Translations under genes and position numbers: made by a program
Notes under the pieces: model-generated
Told to the model about the DNA's origin: nothing
The model's database searches: none
Seen by the model: only the letters and a program-made list of their open reading frames with translations
Shown here: positions 26,347 to 34,028 of the stretch, piece by piece
Layout of the letters: each line of letters begins with the position of its first letter
Numbering within the stretch: the stretch's first letter is position 1
Assembly (NCBI RefSeq): GCF_001426525.1
Contig: NZ_LMEW01000031.1
Coordinates: forward strand, 309,711-373,710
Direction of reading: 5' to 3'
Source of the DNA: Massilia sp. Root133
Lineage (GTDB): Bacteria; Pseudomonadota; Gammaproteobacteria; Burkholderiales; Burkholderiaceae_D
DNA length: 64,000 nt

Positions 26347-26361
26347 TTTACGCGCTTTTAC
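26347..26361 (-). promoter_or_regulatory. perfect CpxR-type box
   Basis: Plus strand reads TTTAC-GCGCT-TTTAC, which on the minus strand is GTAAA-N5-GTAAA, the known CpxR consensus. It sits 52 bases before the regulator start and 70 bases before the CpxP-like start, ideal for control of both divergent transcripts. Confidence 0.75.
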
Positions 26362-26430
26362 ACGCCGACAACACGCCTTAACATCGAGACAATCGAGAAT
26401 GGCGTCTCCGAACAAAAAAGGATGACACAC

Positions 26431-26910
26431 ATGAAATTCACAAGCCTTTCCGCGGCAGCCGCGCTGCTCGCCGCCTGCCTTGCCGCCGCCCCGGCCTTCG
26501 CGACCGGCGAACCGGATGCGCCGCCGGCCGCCGGCCGGCACGGTCCCGACGGTGACCACGAGCGGGGCCCGGGCATGCCCTTCGGCCACGTGCCGCTGCA
26601 CCGCCTGAAGCTGACGGAAGCCCAGCAGGACAAGGTGTTCGCCATCGTGCACGCCCAGGAACCGCAGCGCCGCGAGTACGACAAGGCGATCCGCAAGGCG
26701 CACGAAGGTTTGCGCGAACTGGGCCGCGCCGACGGGTTCGACGAGGCCAGGGCCGGCGCGCTGTCGCGCGACCTCGGCCAGGCGGTGGCCGCCCAGGCGC
26801 TGCTGCAGGCACGCACCGACGCGCAGATCCAGGCCGTGCTGACGCCGGAGCAGCGCGAGCAACTGCGCCAGCACCGCATGCGCGGACACGATGGGGGCGA
26901 GCGGCCGTAG
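26431..26910 (+). CDS. periplasmic CpxP/Spy-like protein
   Basis: The 159-residue protein has a signal peptide (about residues 1-25, ending A-F-A). A His/Gly/Asp-rich segment follows, then an all-helical part with two LTxxQ motifs: L-T-E-A-Q and L-T-P-E-Q, which define the CpxP/Spy family. Such proteins are periplasmic chaperones or feedback inhibitors of the Cpx kinase. The ATG at 26431 is supported by AAAAAGGA 8 bases before it. The CpxR box upstream fits induction by envelope or metal stress. Low overall identity to CpxP is normal for the family. Confidence 0.85.
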   Translation: MKFTSLSAAAALLAACLAAAPAFATGEPDAPPAAGRHGPDGDHERGPGMPFGHVPLHRLKLTEAQQDKVFAIVHAQEPQRREYDKAIRKAHEGLRELGRADGFDEARAGALSRDLGQAVAAQALLQARTDAQIQAVLTPEQREQLRQHRMRGHDGGERP

Positions 26911-26993
26911 GCGTTTCCCTCTAAATACTTGGAGATAATGACATTACAATGGGTGTCGTCCTGACTATGCGCTGCCGCGTCATCCCATTCCCG

Positions 26994-27830
26994 ATGTCCA
27001 AGCCTTTACTCCATTTCACCCACGGGAACAGCTACCCGTCCGGTTCGTACGGCCGCCTGCTGGACGACTTGCGCCGTGATTTCGACGTGCGCACGACGGA
27101 CATGCTGGGCCACGATCCGCGCTTTCCCGTGCGCGACAACTGGCACACGCTGATCGACGAGCTGATCGCGCAGCTGGAGGGGTACGGCCAGCCGGCGATC
27201 CTCGTCGGCCATTCGCTGGGCGGCGCCGTCAGCATGCTGGCGGCGCACCGGCGGCCGGACCTGGTGCGCTGCGTGGTGATGCTGGATTCCCCCGTCGTTG
27301 CGGGCTGGCGGGCGTGGGTGTGGCGGTTCGCGAAGATGCTCGGACTGCGCATGCGGCTGTCGCCGGGGAACGTGGCCCGGCGGCGGCGCAACGTGTGGCC
27401 GTCGCGTGCGGCCGCCTTCGAGCATTTCATGGCGAAACCCGTGTTCCGGGCATGGGCGCCGGGTGCCCTCGACGATTACCTGGAGCACGGCCTGGTAGCG
27501 CATGCCGAGGGCGTGCAACTCCGCTTCGACCGCGACGTCGAAGCGGCGATCTACAGCACGCTGCCGCACGACATGGACCGGGTGCTGCGTGCGCCTTTCC
27601 CCGTGCCCGTCGGCTTCATCGCGGGGACCGATTCCACGGAGCTGCGCCAGGCGGGCCTGGACGGGACGCGCCGGCTGGTCGGCGGCAATCTCGTCACGAT
27701 CGAAGGCACGCACCTGTACCCGATGGAGAAGCCGGCGCTGACCGCCGCGTTGACACGCGAGATGATCGCGCGGCTGCTCGCACAGGCCGAGGAAAAAAAG
27801 GCCGGTCGTCCCAAGGCGCTTTTCGCGTAA
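26994..27830 (+). CDS. alpha/beta hydrolase
   Basis: The product (278 residues from ATG 26994; frame also open from ATG 26949) starts M-S-K-P-L-L-H-F-T-H-G-N-S. It carries the nucleophile elbow G-H-S-L-G-G and a final H in E-G-T-H-L-Y-P-M. This is a cytoplasmic serine hydrolase of unknown substrate. I prefer the later start because relatives begin at the first strand of the fold and a TACAAT -10-like sequence overlaps the earlier ATG, but neither start has a convincing ribosome-binding site. It precedes dcd by 47 bases and may share a transcript with it. Confidence 0.82.
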   Translation: MSKPLLHFTHGNSYPSGSYGRLLDDLRRDFDVRTTDMLGHDPRFPVRDNWHTLIDELIAQLEGYGQPAILVGHSLGGAVSMLAAHRRPDLVRCVVMLDSPVVAGWRAWVWRFAKMLGLRMRLSPGNVARRRRNVWPSRAAAFEHFMAKPVFRAWAPGALDDYLEHGLVAHAEGVQLRFDRDVEAAIYSTLPHDMDRVLRAPFPVPVGFIAGTDSTELRQAGLDGTRRLVGGNLVTIEGTHLYPMEKPALTAALTREMIARLLAQAEEKKAGRPKALFA

Positions 27831-27877
27831 AATTGCGGGATTCATATCCCCATTTTTTTTGGAAAAGAAGCCCAGCG

Positions 27878-28444
27878 ATGAGTATCAAGAGCGACAAATG
27901 GATCCGCCGGATGGCGGAAGAACACGGCATGATCGAACCGTTCTCGCCGAAACAGGTGCGCGAGACGGACGGCCGCAAGATCATTTCGTGGGGCACGTCC
28001 TCGTACGGCTACGACATCCGCTGCGCCGACGAATTCAAGGTGTTCACGAACATCAACAGCACCATCGTCGATCCGAAGAACTTCGATTCGAACTCGTTCG
28101 TCGACGTGAAGAGCGACGTGTGCATCATCCCGCCGAACTCCTTCGCGCTGGCCCGCACGATCGAGTACTTCAAGATCCCGCGCAACGTGCTGACCGTCTG
28201 CCTGGGCAAGTCGACCTACGCGCGCTGCGGCATCATCGTCAACGTGACGCCGTTCGAGCCGGAGTGGGAAGGCTATGTGACCCTGGAGTTTTCGAACACG
28301 ACGCCGCTGCCGGCCAAGATCTACGCCGGCGAAGGCTGCGCACAGGTGCTGTTCTTCGAGAGCGACGAGGTCTGCGAGACCTCGTACAAGGACCGCGGCG
28401 GCAAGTACCAGGGCCAGCATGGCGTGACGCTGCCGAAGGCCTGA
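27878..28444 (+). CDS. dcd: dCTP deaminase
   Basis: The 188-residue protein has the Dcd signatures S-S-Y-G-Y-D-I-R, G-K-S-T-Y-A-R-C-G (substrate loop) and the catalytic E in V-T-L-E-F-S-N-T. It deaminates dCTP to dUTP, feeding dTMP synthesis together with ThyA (encoded 4 kb away). The length matches the proteobacterial trimeric enzyme. A GAAAAGAAG stretch ahead of ATG 27878 serves as ribosome-binding site. A strong palindromic terminator follows 13 bases after the stop. Confidence 0.96.
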   Translation: MSIKSDKWIRRMAEEHGMIEPFSPKQVRETDGRKIISWGTSSYGYDIRCADEFKVFTNINSTIVDPKNFDSNSFVDVKSDVCIIPPNSFALARTIEYFKIPRNVLTVCLGKSTYARCGIIVNVTPFEPEWEGYVTLEFSNTTPLPAKIYAGEGCAQVLFFESDEVCETSYKDRGGKYQGQHGVTLPKA

Positions 28445-28457
28445 TCGCGCCGAACAC

Positions 28458-28490
28458 GTAAAAAAGGAGGCCGCGGCCTCCTTTTTTTAC
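28458..28490. terminator. bidirectional rho-independent terminator
   Basis: GGAGGCCGCGGCCTCC (28466-28481) is a perfect palindrome flanked by six A on the left and seven T on the right. It terminates both dcd (plus) and the decarboxylase gene (minus, stop at 28495-28497). Confidence 0.93.
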
Positions 28491-28494
28491 GTCG

Positions 28495-30750
28495 TCAGTC
28501 CTGCTTCACGCAGTCGACGAAATACCCCAGCTTCCCGTCGATCTCGCGCTTCACGAGACCATGCACGTCCGTCTCGAAGCCCGGGAACCGCTCGTTGAAG
28601 TCGCGTGCGAAGCGCAGGTAGTCGACGATGGTCTTGTTGAAACGCTCGCCCGGGATCAGCAGGGGGATGCCCGGCGGGTAGGGCGTCAGCAGGATCGCCG
28701 TGATGCGGCCTTCCAGTTCCTCGATCGCCACGCGCTCGATCTCGCGGTGCGCCATCTTCGCGAACGCATCCGACGGCTTCATCGCCGGGATCATGTCCGA
28801 CAAATACATCTCGGTGGTCAGGCGGGCGACGTCGCGCGATTTGTAGAAGTCGTGGATCTGCTGGCACAGGTCGCGCAGGCCCCACGATTCGTAGCGCGGG
28901 TTCGCGGCCGTGAACTCCGGCATGATGCGCCACATCGGCTGGTTGCGGTCGTAGTCGTCCTTGAACTGCTGCAGCGCGGTGACGAGCGTGTTCCAGCGGC
29001 CTTTCGTGATGCCGATCGTGAACATGATGAAGAACGAGTACAGGCCGCACTTCTCGATGATCACGCCGTGCTCGGCGAGGTACTTGGTGACGATCGACGC
29101 CGGGATGCCGGAGGTGCCGAACGAGCCGTCCAGCGACAGGCCCGGGGTGACGACCGTCGCCTTGATCGGGTCGAGCATGTTGAAGCCTTCGGCCAGCCTG
29201 CCGAAGCCGTGCCAGTCGTCGTCCGCGTGGATCATCCAGTCGGCCTGCGTGCCGATGCCTTCCTCGCTCGTGACCTGCGGGCCCCACACCTTGAACCACC
29301 AGTCGTCGCCGTAGTCCTCGTCGACCTTCTGCATCGCGCGGCGGAAGTCCAGCGCTTCATAGATCGATTCCTCGACGAGGGCCGTGCCGCCCGGCGCTTC
29401 CATCATCGCGGCGGCGACGTCGCACGACGCGATGATCGAGTACTGCGGCGACGTCGACGTGTGCATCAGGTACGCCTCGTTGAATGCGTCCTGGTCCAGC
29501 GCCACGGTCTCCGATTCGCGCACGAGCACCTGCGAGGCCTGCGACAGGCCCGCGAGCAGCTTGTGCGTGGACTGCGTCGAGAAGATCATCGACTGCTTCG
29601 CGCGCGGGCGGTCGCGGCCGATCGCGTGCATGTTGCGGTAGAAGTCGTGGAACGTCGCGTGCGGCAGCCAGGCTTCGTCGAAGTGCAAGGTGTCGATCTC
29701 GCCGTCCAGCAGTTCGCGCAAGGTCTCGACGTTGTAGACGACGCCGTCGTAGGTCGACTGCGTGATCGTCAGGATGCGCGGCTTCTTGTTCTTCGCTTCG
29801 CGGGCGAACGGGTTCGCTTCGATCTTCCGGCGGATCGACTCCGGCGAGAATTCTTCCAGCGGGATCGGGCCGATGATGCCGAGGTTGTTCCGGGTCGGCA
29901 TCAGGAACACGGGGATCGCGCCGCACATGATGATCGAGTGCAGGATCGACTTATGGCAGTTGCGGTCGACGACGACGATGTCGCCCGGCGCCACGGTCGA
30001 ATGCCACACCATCTTGTTCGACGTCGAGGTGCCGTTCGTGACGAAGTAGCAGTGGTCGGCGTTGTAGATGCGCGCGGCGTTGCGCTCCGACTTCGCGACG
30101 GGGCCCGTGTGGTCCAGCAGCTGGCCCAGTTCCTCGACGGCGTTGCAGACGTCGGCGCGCAGCATGTTCTCGCCGAAGAACTGGTGGAACATCTGGCCGA
30201 TCGGCGACTTCAGGAACGCGACGCCGCCCGAGTGGCCCGGGCAGTGCCAGGAATACGACCCGTCGTTGGCGTAGTTGACGAGCGCGCGGAAGAACGGCGG
30301 CGCCAGGCTGTCCAGGTAGGCTTTCGCTTCGCGGATGATGTGGCGCGCGACGAATTCCGGCGTGTCCTCGAACATGTGGATGAAGCCGTGCAGCTCCTTC
30401 AGGATGTCGTTCGGGATGTGGCGGCTCGTGCGGGTCTCGCCGTAGATGTAGATCGGGATGTCCGAGTTCTTGTGGCGGATCTCCTGCACGAACGCGCGCA
30501 GGCCGCTCAGTGCGAAATTGGTCTCCTCGATGGTGCCGCCGCCGAATTCCTCGTCGTCGATCGACAGCACGAAGGCGGAAGCGCGCGACTGCTGCTGGGC
30601 GAACTGGGACAGGTCGCCATAGCTGGTCAGGCCGAGCACTTCCATGCCTTCTTTTTCCATCGCGGCCGCAAGCGCGCGAATGCCGAGACCGGACGTGTTC
30701 TCGGAACGGAAATCCTCGTCAATGATGACGATTGGGAAACGAAATTTCAT
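28495..30750 (-). CDS. Orn/Lys/Arg decarboxylase (PLP-dependent)
   Basis: The 751-residue protein has the three-part layout of the bacterial fold-type I decarboxylases: an N-terminal wing domain (about 1-130), a PLP domain with G-T-S-T-S-N-K, F-D-E-A-W and the Schiff-base lysine K397 in S-T-Q-S-T-H-K, and a C-terminal domain with P-Y-P-P-G-I-P. These enzymes make cadaverine, putrescine or agmatine for polyamine synthesis or acid resistance. Substrate cannot be fixed by eye; the length and sequence resemble the proteobacterial arginine/lysine group. ATG 30750 has GGAG 6 bases before it. Confidence 0.93.
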   Translation of the reverse strand: MKFRFPIVIIDEDFRSENTSGLGIRALAAAMEKEGMEVLGLTSYGDLSQFAQQQSRASAFVLSIDDEEFGGGTIEETNFALSGLRAFVQEIRHKNSDIPIYIYGETRTSRHIPNDILKELHGFIHMFEDTPEFVARHIIREAKAYLDSLAPPFFRALVNYANDGSYSWHCPGHSGGVAFLKSPIGQMFHQFFGENMLRADVCNAVEELGQLLDHTGPVAKSERNAARIYNADHCYFVTNGTSTSNKMVWHSTVAPGDIVVVDRNCHKSILHSIIMCGAIPVFLMPTRNNLGIIGPIPLEEFSPESIRRKIEANPFAREAKNKKPRILTITQSTYDGVVYNVETLRELLDGEIDTLHFDEAWLPHATFHDFYRNMHAIGRDRPRAKQSMIFSTQSTHKLLAGLSQASQVLVRESETVALDQDAFNEAYLMHTSTSPQYSIIASCDVAAAMMEAPGGTALVEESIYEALDFRRAMQKVDEDYGDDWWFKVWGPQVTSEEGIGTQADWMIHADDDWHGFGRLAEGFNMLDPIKATVVTPGLSLDGSFGTSGIPASIVTKYLAEHGVIIEKCGLYSFFIMFTIGITKGRWNTLVTALQQFKDDYDRNQPMWRIMPEFTAANPRYESWGLRDLCQQIHDFYKSRDVARLTTEMYLSDMIPAMKPSDAFAKMAHREIERVAIEELEGRITAILLTPYPPGIPLLIPGERFNKTIVDYLRFARDFNERFPGFETDVHGLVKREIDGKLGYFVDCVKQD

Positions 30751-31012
30751 GGACAGCTCCAAAGCGAAGCGCCGTGCGCGCCGCTATCCGGGAGGGAAGG
30801 CGGCCGGGCACGGCACCGGAAAAATGAAGAAGCGGATTTTCGCAGAAATCGCGGGGTCCCGTGCAAAAATTTTTAATAGGTTAGCTACACGGGGCAGATT
30901 GTGGCGCACTCTTGTGTAAACAAGATGACGGAGCGGCCGCTACGTTAAGGGATTAACGGAAGCGGGTATGCGGCGGGCGTAGAGTGGGGACTCTTTTGCA
31001 GCCGAGGTCATC

Positions 31013-31516
31013 ATGTCCACCGTCCGCGTCCAGTTGGAAAGCAGCGTCCCCCGTTCGCCCGCCGAGCTGTGGGACTGGAGCACGTCGGTCGAGGGCGTCG
31101 TGACCGAGATGGGACCGGTCCTGAAGCTCGATTTCCCCGAGGGGATGACGCACATCCCGCGCGACGGCAGCAACCTTGGGCGGCCGCTGGGCGATTACCG
31201 GTTCCTGCTGTTCGGCGTCGTGCCGGTCGATCTGTCGCGGCTGACCTTTACCGAGATGGAGCCGGGCCGCCGCTTCGTCGAGCAGTCGCCGCTGCTGTCG
31301 ATGAAGAGCTGGCGGCACGAACGGATCATCACGCCGTCCCGGGACGGTTCGAAAATCGTCGACCGCCTGGAATTCACGCCGCGCTTCGCCGGCCCCGTCG
31401 TCGGCTGGATCATCGAGCGCTTCTTCCGCCACCGCCACGCGGTGCTGAGGAAGCACTACCGCGAGCGCCGCTCGGTGGCCAGAGGAGAACAGGGCGCCCA
31501 GCGGATCCACGCGTAG
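31013..31516 (+). CDS. SRPBCC (START/Bet v1-like) family protein
   Basis: The 167-residue protein begins with a strand V-R-V-Q-L-E-S-S-V and a P-A-E-L-W-D-W helix. It ends with a long C-terminal helix (about 130-155, W-I-I-E-R-F-F-R-H-R-H), the usual SRPBCC ligand-binding cup. The ligand is unknown. The ATG at 31013 fits the pattern of the family. Its stop is directly adjacent to the stop of folA on the other strand. The 262 bases upstream (30751-31012) hold no gene that I can support. Confidence 0.83.
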   Translation: MSTVRVQLESSVPRSPAELWDWSTSVEGVVTEMGPVLKLDFPEGMTHIPRDGSNLGRPLGDYRFLLFGVVPVDLSRLTFTEMEPGRRFVEQSPLLSMKSWRHERIITPSRDGSKIVDRLEFTPRFAGPVVGWIIERFFRHRHAVLRKHYRERRSVARGEQGAQRIHA

Positions 31517-32005
31517 CTACCTGACTCTGTCGTAGGTGACGATGGCGTAGTCGACGCCGGCCGTCGGCGAGTGCAGGGTTTCGTTCGAGACGGCGGCCCA
31601 CTGCGCGCTGTCGATCTCCGGGAAGAACGCGTCGCAGCGGTAGGCCTTGTCGATGTGCGTGACGATCAGGCGGTCGGCAACGTGCATCGCCTCCGCGAAG
31701 ATCTGCGCGCCGCCGATGATGCTGGCCGAGTCGGCGCCGACGAGGGTGACGGCATCTTCCAGCGAATGCACGACGTCCACGCCGTCATGGCCCCAGTCGG
31801 TATTGCGCGTGACGACGATGTTGCGGCGGCCCGGCAGCGGACGGCCGATCGATTCGAACGTCTTGCGGCCCATGATGATCGGGTGGCCGAGGGTCACGCG
31901 CTTGAAGTGCGCGAGGTCCTCGGGCAGGTGCCAGGGCAGCTGGTTGTCGACGCCGATGCCGCGGTTGGCATCCATCGCGACGACGAGGGATAAATGGTTG
32001 GCCAT
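31517..32005 (-). CDS. folA: dihydrofolate reductase
   Basis: The 162-residue protein has the DHFR motifs G-I-G-V-D-N-Q-L-P-W-H-L-P-E-D-L (with the catalytic acid), the M-G-R-K-T-F-E-S-I-G-R-P-L-P-G-R NADPH loop and I-I-G-G-A-Q-I-F. It regenerates tetrahydrofolate consumed by ThyA. It follows thyA by 14 bases on the same strand with an AAGGAGG site directly upstream, the usual thyA-folA pair. This is the normal chromosomal type, not a plasmid resistance variant. Confidence 0.97.
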   Translation of the reverse strand: MANHLSLVVAMDANRGIGVDNQLPWHLPEDLAHFKRVTLGHPIIMGRKTFESIGRPLPGRRNIVVTRNTDWGHDGVDVVHSLEDAVTLVGADSASIIGGAQIFAEAMHVADRLIVTHIDKAYRCDAFFPEIDSAQWAAVSNETLHSPTAGVDYAIVTYDRVR

Positions 32006-32019
32006 GCGAACCTCCTTGC

Positions 32020-32814
32020 TTACACGGCGACCGGCGCCTTGATGGCCGGGTGCGGATCGTAGCCGACGATCTCGACATCCTCGAATTTATAATCGAACAG
32101 CGAGTCGGGTTTGCGGTGGATGACCAGCCGGGGCAGCGGACGCTCCTCGCGCGACAGCTGCAGCTCGACCTGCTCCATATGGTTCGAGTACAGGTGGCAG
32201 TCGCCGCCCGTCCACACGAAGTCGCCGACGTCCAGGCCGGCCTGCTGCGCCATCATGTGCGTGAGCAGCGCGTACGACGCGATGTTGAACGGGACGCCGA
32301 GGAAGATGTCGGCGCTGCGCTGGTACAGCTGGCACGACAGCTTGCCGTCCGCAACATAAAACTGGAACAGCGCGTGACATGGCGGCAGCTTCATCTTCGG
32401 CACGTCGGCCACGTTCCAGGCCGACACGATCATGCGGCGCGAGTCCGGATTGTTCCTGATCTGGTCCATGACCTGCGTGATCTGGTCGATGTGCTCGCCG
32501 GACGGCGTCGGCCAGCTGCGCCACTGGTAGCCGTAGATGGGGCCGAGGTCGCCGTTCGCGTCCGCCCACTCGTCCCAGATCGAGACGCCGTTTTCCTTCA
32601 GGTACGCGATATTCGTGGAGCCGGCGAGGAACCAGATCAGTTCATGGATGATCGACCGCAGGTGCAGCTTTTTCGTGGTCACCAGCGGGAACCCGTCCTG
32701 CAGGTTGAAGCGCATCTGGTGGCCGAACACGGAACGGGTGCCGGTGCCGGTGCGGTCGGTCTTGACCGTGCCATGGTCCAGCACATGGCGCATCAGGTCG
32801 TGGTATTGGCGCAT
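32020..32814 (-). CDS. thyA: thymidylate synthase
   Basis: The 264-residue protein matches E. coli ThyA in length and motifs: R-T-G-T-G-T-R-S-V-F-G, the active-site cysteine in L-P-P-C-H-A-L-F-Q-F-Y-V, Q-R-S-A-D-I-F-L-G-V-P-F-N-I-A-S-Y and the C-terminal P-A-I-K-A-P-V-A-V. It makes dTMP from dUMP. It is first in the thyA-folA operon. Start ATG at 32812-32814. Confidence 0.98.
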   Translation of the reverse strand: MRQYHDLMRHVLDHGTVKTDRTGTGTRSVFGHQMRFNLQDGFPLVTTKKLHLRSIIHELIWFLAGSTNIAYLKENGVSIWDEWADANGDLGPIYGYQWRSWPTPSGEHIDQITQVMDQIRNNPDSRRMIVSAWNVADVPKMKLPPCHALFQFYVADGKLSCQLYQRSADIFLGVPFNIASYALLTHMMAQQAGLDVGDFVWTGGDCHLYSNHMEQVELQLSREERPLPRLVIHRKPDSLFDYKFEDVEIVGYDPHPAIKAPVAV

Positions 32815-32853
32815 CGGTGTGGCTCGATTTGAAAGGTTGAAAACCCGCGCATT

Positions 32854-33948
32854 TTAACCCAAGCCGCGCTCCACGGCGGCCGCCAGCAGCGCCACGGCTT
32901 CGCGCACGCGGCCGTCGGGCGTGTCGAGCAGGTTGTCGCCCACGTACAGCTCGAAGAACGCGGTATCCGGCAGCACGCCGTGGTTGACGCGATTGAATGG
33001 CCAGATGCCGTGGTCGCGCGCCAGCTCGCGGCGGATCTCCAGCGCGCGCTCACGGCTCACGGGCAGGTGGACGTGCAGCATGTTGGCTTGCGGCCGGGCA
33101 GGGTTCACGCGCAGCACCGGGTGGTCGCGCAGCACGTCGAACAGGAAGCGCGTGCGCTCGAAGTACGCGGGCATCGCGGCCAGTCTCTGCTCGAACTGCA
33201 TCGCCGCCGCGACCACGTACGGCGAGCGATGGATCACGTTGCCGCCCTGGCGCTTGAACCATTCGGCGGCCTGCGCGACGAATTCGCGGCTCCCGGCCAG
33301 CATGGCGCCACCGAGACCGCCGATGCCCTTGTACAGCGACGTGTAGACGGTGTCGAAGCCGGCCGCGATCTCGGCCACCGGACGGCCATATCCTGCCGCC
33401 GCCTCCCACAGGCGCGCGCCGTCCATGTGCAGGTGGATGCCGCGCGCGCGGCAGTGCGCCTTGATGGCCTGCAGGTCGTCCCACGCCGACAACTGGCCGC
33501 CGATCTCGCGCATCGGGATCTCGAGCGCGACGGCGGACAGGCGGTCCGGGATGCCCGTGATGTCGGCGGCCGTCCACGGACGAAACGGGTCGCCCGTGCG
33601 CAGCGCGTCGAAATGCCCCAGCAACTGGTAGTTGGAACGTTCGTGGACGAAGATGTGGGCGGTCGGATGCAGCGCCACCGGTGCGCGTCCGCGCGCGTCG
33701 GCGGCGAGGCGCAAGGTCGTCACCTGCGCGAGCGTGCCGCTGATGCAGAACACGGCGGCCTCGAAGCCGAGGACTTCGGCCACGCGGGCCTCGAAGCGCT
33801 GGATCAGGGCGCCGTCGCCGTAAGTGTCGTGGGCGATGCCGTTGGCGTCGCACCAGGCGGCCATCGCGGCGAACATCTCCGCCGGCGTGCGGGCGCGGTG
33901 GCCGGGGAGGACGGTGGTGCAGCGGGCAAGCAGTTCGGTGTCGGTCAA
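32854..33948 (-). CDS. ltaE: low-specificity L-threonine aldolase-like PLP enzyme
   Basis: The 364-residue protein has the aromatic amino acid beta-eliminating lyase/threonine aldolase fold with G-A-R-L-W-E-A, the PLP aspartate region H-M-D-G-A-R, and the Schiff-base lysine K207 in Y-K-G-I-G-G-L-G-G. It would split L-threonine or allo-threonine into glycine and acetaldehyde. The start is inside an open frame close to the upstream MCP gene; the protein begins M-T-D-T-E-L-L-A-R-C. It lies 39 bases upstream of thyA on the same strand but is not a usual partner. Confidence 0.85.
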   Translation of the reverse strand: MTDTELLARCTTVLPGHRARTPAEMFAAMAAWCDANGIAHDTYGDGALIQRFEARVAEVLGFEAAVFCISGTLAQVTTLRLAADARGRAPVALHPTAHIFVHERSNYQLLGHFDALRTGDPFRPWTAADITGIPDRLSAVALEIPMREIGGQLSAWDDLQAIKAHCRARGIHLHMDGARLWEAAAGYGRPVAEIAAGFDTVYTSLYKGIGGLGGAMLAGSREFVAQAAEWFKRQGGNVIHRSPYVVAAAMQFEQRLAAMPAYFERTRFLFDVLRDHPVLRVNPARPQANMLHVHLPVSRERALEIRRELARDHGIWPFNRVNHGVLPDTAFFELYVGDNLLDTPDGRVREAVALLAAAVERGLG

Positions 33949-34028
33949 GGTGACGCTCCAGGCAGGTGGCGTTACTCTACACCGAAGGCCGCGCAGGTGG
34001 AAGGGCTGTAAAGCGACGGCGGTTCGAG

